DNA of 20,527 nt from NCBI GenBank assembly GCA_017880825.1, contig JADGRN010000002.1:1-20527 (forward strand). The letters are read 5' to 3'. Under the pieces are notes generated by a model. That model was not told the origin of the DNA and ran no database searches. It saw only the letters and a program-made list of their open reading frames with translations. The translations under genes and the position numbers were made by a program. The DNA is from Methylophilaceae bacterium. GTDB lineage: Bacteria > Pseudomonadota > Gammaproteobacteria > Burkholderiales > Methylophilaceae. Shown piece by piece: positions 15,836 through 20,527 of this stretch. Positions within the stretch are counted from its first letter, which is position 1, and each line of letters begins with the position of its first letter.

Positions 15836-17206
15836 ATGACCAAACGCACACTCAAGGCGTGTGTTGCGCTTGCCGCCTTTGCCCTGCCGGGCATGGCCGC
15901 AGCCAACGATAGCGCTGAACTGGAAAAAATACGCGCTGAAATTCAGCAGATGAAAGAGAGTTACGAAGGGCGCATTCAAAACCTGGAAAACAAACTGCAG
16001 GAGGCTCAAACCAGCGCAGGAAAAGCGCAGGAAAGTGCCGCCAAAGCGGAAACCGCAGCCATCGAGGCTTCCAGCCATATTCCGGCATCCGCCAATGCCT
16101 TCAACCCCGGCATTTCGCTGATCCTTTCCGGCATCTATGCCAACCGTTCGCAGGACTCGGACTTCCATATCAGCGGCTTCCAGGCTGGTGGCGAGGTGGG
16201 GCCTGGTTTGCGCGGGCTCAGCCTGGCCGAATCGGAACTCGGCATCTATTCCAATATCGACCATTACTTTTACGGTGGCATCAATTTCTCCATGCATGCG
16301 GACGATACGGTATCGGTTGAGGAAGCCTTCGTACAGACCAGCGCATTGCCGTATGGCTTGACTGTCAAAGGTGGACGTTTTTTCTCGGGTGTTGGCTACC
16401 TCAATGAACAACATGCCCATGCCTGGGATTTCGTCGACAGTCCGCTGGCCTATCAGGCCTTTCTTGGCGGTCAATACGGCGACGATGGCGTACAGGTACG
16501 CTGGATAGCGCCAACCGATACTTTTGTCGAGCTAGGCGCAGAAGCCGGACGCGGACGCATCGCCGGTACCGAAGGCAAGGACAAGAATGGCGCTGGTATG
16601 GGTAGCGTATTCGCCCACGTTGGCGGGGATATCGGCATCAGCAGTAGCTGGCGCGCTGGCTTGTCTTATTTGCGAGCTTCTACCGACAAGCGCGAATCAC
16701 CGGATCTGGATGCTGCTGGCAACTTTGTTACCAACAGCTTCAACGGTACCAGTCGCTTGTGGATTGCTGATTTCGTTTGGAAGTGGGCGCCTAACGGCAA
16801 TTTCAACTACACCAACTTCAAGTTGCAGGGCGAATATCTCAATCGCCGCGAGAATGGCAACCTGACTTACGACATTCATGCAGCCAACAACACCGCCGGT
16901 TACAGCGCAGACCAATCGGGCTGGTATGTGCAAGGGGTTTACCAGTTCATGCCGTACTGGCGTGCCGGCCTGCGCTACGACCGATTGGATGGAGGCAGCG
17001 TGGATTACGCCAGCAACAGCGCCAATCTGCTTGCCACTGGCTACAACCCGCAGCGGGTAAGCTTGATGCTGGACTACAGCCCCAGCGAGTTCAGCCGCAT
17101 CCGCCTGCAACTGGCACAGGACCGGTCGCGCGATAACGCAACCGACAACCAGATATTCGTTCAATACATCATGAGCCTGGGCACCCACGGCGCCCACAAG
17201 TTCTAG
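15836..17206 (+). CDS. Coiled-coil outer-membrane beta-barrel protein, probably metal-related
   Basis: 456-residue outer-membrane protein. Seen: a signal peptide (MTKRTLKACVALAAFALPGMAA, cleaved near residue 23); a periplasmic coiled coil at about 25-80 (ELEKIRAEIQQMKESYEGRI, then Ala/Glu/Lys repeats), as in OprP/porin-type proteins; and a barrel from about residue 88 with alternating aromatic strands, ending in Phe, the usual BAM signal. There is no TonB box or plug domain. The start ATG 15836 has GAGG six bases upstream. It lies 17 bp upstream of the metal-binding protein gene. Probably the outer-membrane channel of the zinc-type uptake system; substrate is inferred from context only. Confidence 0.82.
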   Translation: MTKRTLKACVALAAFALPGMAAANDSAELEKIRAEIQQMKESYEGRIQNLENKLQEAQTSAGKAQESAAKAETAAIEASSHIPASANAFNPGISLILSGIYANRSQDSDFHISGFQAGGEVGPGLRGLSLAESELGIYSNIDHYFYGGINFSMHADDTVSVEEAFVQTSALPYGLTVKGGRFFSGVGYLNEQHAHAWDFVDSPLAYQAFLGGQYGDDGVQVRWIAPTDTFVELGAEAGRGRIAGTEGKDKNGAGMGSVFAHVGGDIGISSSWRAGLSYLRASTDKRESPDLDAAGNFVTNSFNGTSRLWIADFVWKWAPNGNFNYTNFKLQGEYLNRRENGNLTYDIHAANNTAGYSADQSGWYVQGVYQFMPYWRAGLRYDRLDGGSVDYASNSANLLATGYNPQRVSLMLDYSPSEFSRIRLQLAQDRSRDNATDNQIFVQYIMSLGTHGAHKF

Positions 17207-17223
17207 GCCAAAGGAAAATCTAT

Positions 17224-17901
17224 ATGAAAACGCTAATCAATACGCTGCTGAGCGCATTACTGTTGTTCAGCATGCAAAGCGCGCAAGCCGCGCTTAATGT
17301 CTTTGCCTGCGAACCGGAATGGGGCGCGCTGGTGCAAGAGCTGGGCGGGGATAAAGTTTCTGTCTACGTCGCCACGCAAGCCTTGCAGGACGTACACCAC
17401 GTCCAAGCCAGGCCCAGCCTGCTGGCCAAGATGCGTTCAGCCAACCTGGTAGTTTGTACCGGAGCAGAGCTCGAAGTCGGCTGGCTGCCTGTGCTGCTGC
17501 AACAGGCTGGCAACCCCGCTATCCAGCCGGGTAAACCTGCCTACTTCGAGGCGACCAACTATGTGCAACGGCTGGAAATTCCGCAACGGCTAGATCGTGC
17601 TGACGGCGACATCCACCCTTTGGGAAACCCGCATATCCAGACCGATCCGCGTAATATCGCCAAGGTGAGTGATGCCTTGGCACAACGGCTGGCCGAGGTA
17701 TTGACGCAATTGCAGCGGCAGCCAGCCAGAATGATAGTGCGTGCTGCCTATGACGATGAGCGGGCATCACAGTGGCTGGCAGAACGGGCGAAAATTCCCG
17801 TGGTTGTGCTGCCGTATACCGTCGGCGGCAGTGACCGGGCGAAAGATTTGTTCGGACTGTTCGACGACTCCGTGCAACGTTTACTGGATGCCAACAAATG
17901 A
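17224..17901 (+). CDS. Metal ABC transporter substrate-binding protein (ZnuA/TroA family), internally shortened
   Basis: Periplasmic metal-binding protein of a zinc/manganese ABC importer. Signal peptide (LLFSMQSAQA, cleaved near residue 22), then NVFACEPEWGALVQELGGD, a first ligand region DVHHVQARPS (His58/His59) and a second HPLGNPHIQTDPRN (His131/His137). It is only 225 residues, where the family has about 290-310. After ALAQRLAEV (about 151-159) the sequence goes straight to LTQLQRQPARMIVRAAYDDE, which belongs to the C-terminal lobe. The inter-lobe helix and the segment with the third His ligand are missing. The frame is kept. The C-terminal part (VVVLPYTVGGSDRAKD) looks normal. Function is doubtful. 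Its stop overlaps the permease start (ATGA). Confidence 0.85.
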   Translation: MKTLINTLLSALLLFSMQSAQAALNVFACEPEWGALVQELGGDKVSVYVATQALQDVHHVQARPSLLAKMRSANLVVCTGAELEVGWLPVLLQQAGNPAIQPGKPAYFEATNYVQRLEIPQRLDRADGDIHPLGNPHIQTDPRNIAKVSDALAQRLAEVLTQLQRQPARMIVRAAYDDERASQWLAERAKIPVVVLPYTVGGSDRAKDLFGLFDDSVQRLLDANK

Positions 17902-18653
17902 ATTTCGACTCCCTGAACTTGGTAATTCTTGGCCCGGCCTTGCTGGCCGGGCTGTTGGTCCTCGCCACCCACGTGCCTTTGGGCCAGCAGGTGCTGCAAC
18001 GCGGTATCGTGTTTATCGACCTGGCTGTGGCACAAATCGCCGCACTGGGGGTGATTGGTGCCGACATGATGGGCTGGGAGCCTCAGGGCTGGGCCGTGCA
18101 AGCAGCCGCACTGGCTGCCGCTCTGGCTGGCGCCCTGCTGCTGACTTGGACCGAGAAGCGCTGGCCGGAGGTACAGGAAGCACTTATCGGCGCGATTTTC
18201 GTATTGGCGGCCAGTGCCAGCATCCTGCTGCTATCCAATAATCCGCATGGCGGAGAGCATCTCAAGGATCTGCTGGCCGGCCAGATTTTATGGGTCGGCG
18301 TGAGCCAGCTGATACCGGCGGCGGCAGTAAGCGCGCTGATTCTGGCGATATGGTTTGGTTTGAGGCAACGTATAGGTCGGGTCGGCTTCTACCTGCTGTT
18401 TGCTCTGGCGGTAACCGCCTCGGTGCAGCTGGTAGGTGTGTATCTGGTGTTCTCCACCCTCATCATGCCCGCGCTGGCCGTGCGTGACTGGCCAGAACGT
18501 CGACGCCTGGCTGGCGCCTACGGCATCGGCATAGTCGCCTATCTGCTGGGTTTGCTAGCGTCTGCGATATTCGACCTGCCTTCCGGCGCTGTCATCGTGT
18601 GGGCACTGGCATTGACCGGACTGGCGGCTAATCTGCTACGCAAGTCTGGGTAA
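17898..18653 (+). CDS. Metal ABC transporter permease (ZnuB-like)
   Basis: 251-residue inner-membrane permease of the ABC-3 family, the zinc/manganese type. About seven or eight hydrophobic segments are visible. Family features are GIVFIDLAVAQIAALGVI (typically 'GxAFxGHAxxxxxALG' in ZnuB) and SVQLVGVYLVFSTLIMPALAVRDW. It overlaps the stop of the binding-protein gene by four bases, so the two are translationally coupled. No ABC ATPase gene lies between 15461 and the window end; the energy subunit must be encoded elsewhere if the system works. The substrate is probably zinc by family; the sequence alone cannot separate zinc from manganese. Confidence 0.9.
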   Translation: MNFDSLNLVILGPALLAGLLVLATHVPLGQQVLQRGIVFIDLAVAQIAALGVIGADMMGWEPQGWAVQAAALAAALAGALLLTWTEKRWPEVQEALIGAIFVLAASASILLLSNNPHGGEHLKDLLAGQILWVGVSQLIPAAAVSALILAIWFGLRQRIGRVGFYLLFALAVTASVQLVGVYLVFSTLIMPALAVRDWPERRRLAGAYGIGIVAYLLGLLASAIFDLPSGAVIVWALALTGLAANLLRKSG

Positions 18654-18700
18654 AGGTGCGTTATCATTAGAGCATTTCAAACACGTATCAAGGAATCAAA

Positions 18701-18973
18701 ATGGCAAGAATGGTCAACTGCGTCAAACTCGGACGCGAAGCCGAAGGCATGGATTTTCCGCCTTATCCGGGCGAATTGGGTAAACGTATTTACGAAAACG
18801 TCTCCAAGGAAGCATGGGCCGCCTGGCTCAAGCAACAAACCATGCTGGTGAACGAAAATCGCCTGAGCCTAGCAGACCCGCAAGCACGTAAGTATTTGTC
18901 ACAGCAAACCGAAGCCTATTTCTTTGGCGCCGGTGCAGATAGCGCCTCCGGCTATGTTCCGCCGAAATCATAG
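18701..18973 (+). CDS. yggX: Probable Fe(2+)-trafficking protein YggX
   Basis: 90-residue cytoplasmic protein of the YggX family, involved in iron trafficking and protection of Fe-S clusters against oxidation. The N-terminus [27 protein letters not shown] is diagnostic and includes the single conserved Cys7; the length is normal. AAGGAA is well placed before the ATG. It is an individual gene following the metal permease by 47 bp; in many proteobacteria it instead follows mutY or argA. Confidence 0.96.
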   Translation: MARMVNCVKLGREAEGMDFPPYPGELGKRIYENVSKEAWAAWLKQQTMLVNENRLSLADPQARKYLSQQTEAYFFGAGADSASGYVPPKS

Positions 18974-18991
18974 CTGTTGATTTAAACAAAA

Positions 18992-19009
18992 ACGTCATCT
19001 TTTTGTCAT
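18992..19009 (+). promoter_or_regulatory. Pho box of ppk1
   Basis: ACGTCAT-CTTT-TTGTCAT: two 7-bp direct repeats with a 4-bp spacer (11-bp period), the form of the PhoB binding site (consensus CTGTCAT repeats). GTCAT is conserved in both. It ends 10 bp before TAATAT (19020-19025), the usual distance for PhoB replacing a -35. ppk is a known Pho-regulon gene in other proteobacteria. Confidence 0.72.
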
Positions 19010-19019
19010 ATTGCGGGAA

Positions 19020-19025
19020 TAATAT
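19020..19025 (+). promoter_or_regulatory. -10 element of ppk1
   Basis: TAATAT, 10 bp after the Pho box, with no good -35 of its own. It predicts transcription from about 19032, six bases before the GTG start, so the message would be almost leaderless. Confidence 0.5.
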
Positions 19026-19037
19026 TCAGGTTTTGTC

Positions 19038-20527
19038 GTGCCGACCTTCAAATTGACTCCGGAATACTTCCTCAATCGCGAACTCGGCATTCTCGCCTTT
19101 AACCGCCGTGTATTGGCACAAGCTGAGGATGAACGCACGCCACTGCTGGAGCGCCTCAAATTCCTCTGTATCCTCAGCAGCAATATGGACGAGTTCTTTG
19201 AGGTGCGGGTGGCGGGCCTCAAAGAGCAGATCAAATACAACTCGGCTTATGTTGGGCCTGATGGTTTGCCACCACGCCAGGTTTTTGCGCTGGTCAGCAC
19301 CGAAGCGCATGAGCTGATCGCACGTCAGTATCAAATACTCAACGATGCAGTCCTGCCCAAGCTGGCCGAGCAGGACATCCGCTTTTTGCGCCGCACCCAA
19401 TGGAATGACGTGCAACGCGAATGGATACGCGCTTATTTCTTCCGTGAGCTGATGCCCATCCTCACTCCGATCGGTCTGGACCCGGCGCATCCGTTCCCGC
19501 GTGTGCTGAACAAAAGCCTCAATTTCGCCGTCGAACTGGAAGGCAAGGATGCTTTTGGCCGCAATTCTGGCGTCGCTGTGGTACAGGCGCCACGTGCTTT
19601 GCCGCGCGTGATCCGCATGCCGCGTGAAATTGCCGGTTGCGAATACGGCTTCGTTTTCCTCTCTTCCATCCTGCACGCCCATGTCAACGAACTGTTCTCC
19701 GGCATGCAGGTACGCGGTTGCTACCAGTTCCGCGTAACGCGCGACAGCGAGCTCTCGCTCGATGATGAGGACACCAAGGATTTGCGTCTGGCCTTGCAGG
19801 GTGAGCTCTCGCACCGCCAGTTCGGTGACGGCGTGCGCCTCGAAGTTGCCGATAATTGCTCGCCTGAAATGTCGTCGTTCCTGCTCGGCCAGTTCGGTCT
19901 CGGCCAGGATGACCTGTATCAGGTCAATGGCCTGGTGAATTTGGTGCGCCTGATGCAGATTCCGGAATCGGTCGAGCGCCCGGACCTGAAATTTCCGCGC
20001 TACACCGCCAGCGTACCCAAGGAAATCAACAAGCAGCCCGACATTTTCAAGGTGATCCGCAAAGGCGATGTATTGCTGCATCACCCTTATCAGTCATTCA
20101 ACCCGGTCATCGAATTTATCCAGCAGGCTTCGGAAGACCCTAATGTGCTGGCCATCAAGCAGACCTTTTACCGCACCAGCGCCGATTCGACGCTGATGAA
20201 ATCACTGATCGAGGCAGCCAAGCGCGGCAAGGAAGTGACGGTAGTGGTCGAACTGCTGGCACGCTTTGACGAGGAAGCCAATATTAACTGGGCCGCCAAG
20301 CTGGAAGACGCCGGTGCGCATGTGGTATATGGCGTGGTCGGGCATAAAACGCACTGCAAGATGGCCATGGTGGTGCGACGCGAAGATGACAAACTACGGC
20401 GCTACGTACATCTCTCCACCGGCAATTACCACCAGCGCACGGCCCGGCTATACACGGATTTCGGCCTGTTGACCTGTAATGACGAAATCTGCGAAGACGT
20501 GAATGATGTTTTTGCCCAGCTCACCGG
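19038..20527 (+). CDS. ppk1: Polyphosphate kinase 1 (3' end beyond window)
   Basis: Makes inorganic polyphosphate from ATP; membrane-associated, normally about 690 residues. The first 496 codons are present with no stop. Seen: N-terminal EYFLNRELGILAFNRRVL, LKFLCILSSNMDEFFEVRV, DELMPILTPIGLDPAHPFP in the form RELMPILTPIGLDPAHPFP, the catalytic-domain motif AIKQTFYRTSADS and the autophosphorylated His in VVGHKTHCKM, then YVHLSTGNYH. The start is GTG at 19038 in the correct frame, with CAGG eight bases upstream. A long open frame on the opposite strand (19026-20084) is a shadow. ppx or other genes would follow beyond the edge. Confidence 0.97.
   Translation, partial: MPTFKLTPEYFLNRELGILAFNRRVLAQAEDERTPLLERLKFLCILSSNMDEFFEVRVAGLKEQIKYNSAYVGPDGLPPRQVFALVSTEAHELIARQYQILNDAVLPKLAEQDIRFLRRTQWNDVQREWIRAYFFRELMPILTPIGLDPAHPFPRVLNKSLNFAVELEGKDAFGRNSGVAVVQAPRALPRVIRMPREIAGCEYGFVFLSSILHAHVNELFSGMQVRGCYQFRVTRDSELSLDDEDTKDLRLALQGELSHRQFGDGVRLEVADNCSPEMSSFLLGQFGLGQDDLYQVNGLVNLVRLMQIPESVERPDLKFPRYTASVPKEINKQPDIFKVIRKGDVLLHHPYQSFNPVIEFIQQASEDPNVLAIKQTFYRTSADSTLMKSLIEAAKRGKEVTVVVELLARFDEEANINWAAKLEDAGAHVVYGVVGHKTHCKMAMVVRREDDKLRRYVHLSTGNYHQRTARLYTDFGLLTCNDEICEDVNDVFAQLT

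Noticed and set aside
15821..16474. 217-codon open frame on the minus strand opposite the outer-membrane barrel gene
   Set aside because: Antisense to a gene with signal peptide, coiled coil and barrel features; no support of its own.
19026..20084. 352-codon open frame on the minus strand opposite ppk1
   Set aside because: It lies wholly antisense to a clear PPK1 coding sequence; the composition is what a GC-biased gene gives in the opposite frame, and no family is recognisable.

Overview
The window looks like ordinary chromosome from a betaproteobacterium, most likely of the Nitrosomonadales type (Gallionella-, Nitrosomonas- or Methylophilus-like). The reasons are the gene order def-fmt-htpX-rsmB-DUF4390-ntrY, the block dprA-smg, the block metK-[SAH riboswitch]-ahcY-holin-like-metF, the block dapF-DUF484-xerC, and the protein sequences themselves. 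The genus assignment is inference. No tRNA, rRNA, CRISPR array, insertion sequence, integron or prophage is visible. Almost all of the DNA is accounted for by about twenty recognisable genes, two of them cut by the window edges (ntrY on the left, ppk1 on the right).

Region 1 (1-5250, minus strand) reads def, fmt, htpX remnant, rsmB, DUF4390 gene, ntrY: start-codon formyl group handling, 16S rRNA methylation and a nitrogen-type membrane sensor kinase. The genes are tightly packed, with abutting or overlapping ends. htpX has lost its middle, including the zinc-protease active site. Region 2 (5339-8038, plus) starts from a divergent intergenic region and carries an exported LysM protein, dprA (DNA processing) and smg (DUF494).

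Region 3 (8061-12117, minus) is the activated-methyl cycle: metK makes S-adenosylmethionine, ahcY removes S-adenosylhomocysteine, and metF supplies methyl-folate for methionine resynthesis, with a small holin-like membrane protein gene between ahcY and metF. A clear SAH riboswitch with its own strong promoter sits between metK and ahcY. Region 4 (12190-14672, plus) is dapF-DUF484-xerC, divergent from metK across a 72-bp gap that contains a 15-bp palindrome placed in both promoters. sodB (iron superoxide dismutase) follows as a single gene.

Region 5 (15461-18653, plus) is a metal-uptake locus, probably for zinc: a small exported Cys/His protein, a coiled-coil outer-membrane barrel, a periplasmic metal-binding protein that appears to have lost about 75 residues, and a membrane permease. 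No ABC ATPase is encoded here. yggX and the start of ppk1 close the window. ppk1 has a well-formed Pho box at the correct distance from a -10 element.

I did not find a new multi-gene system. The points most worth a second look are the two internally deleted genes (htpX and the metal-binding protein), the possible switching helix of the SAH riboswitch, the metK/dapF palindrome, the Pho-controlled and nearly leaderless ppk1, and a predicted leaderless small gene at 15461.
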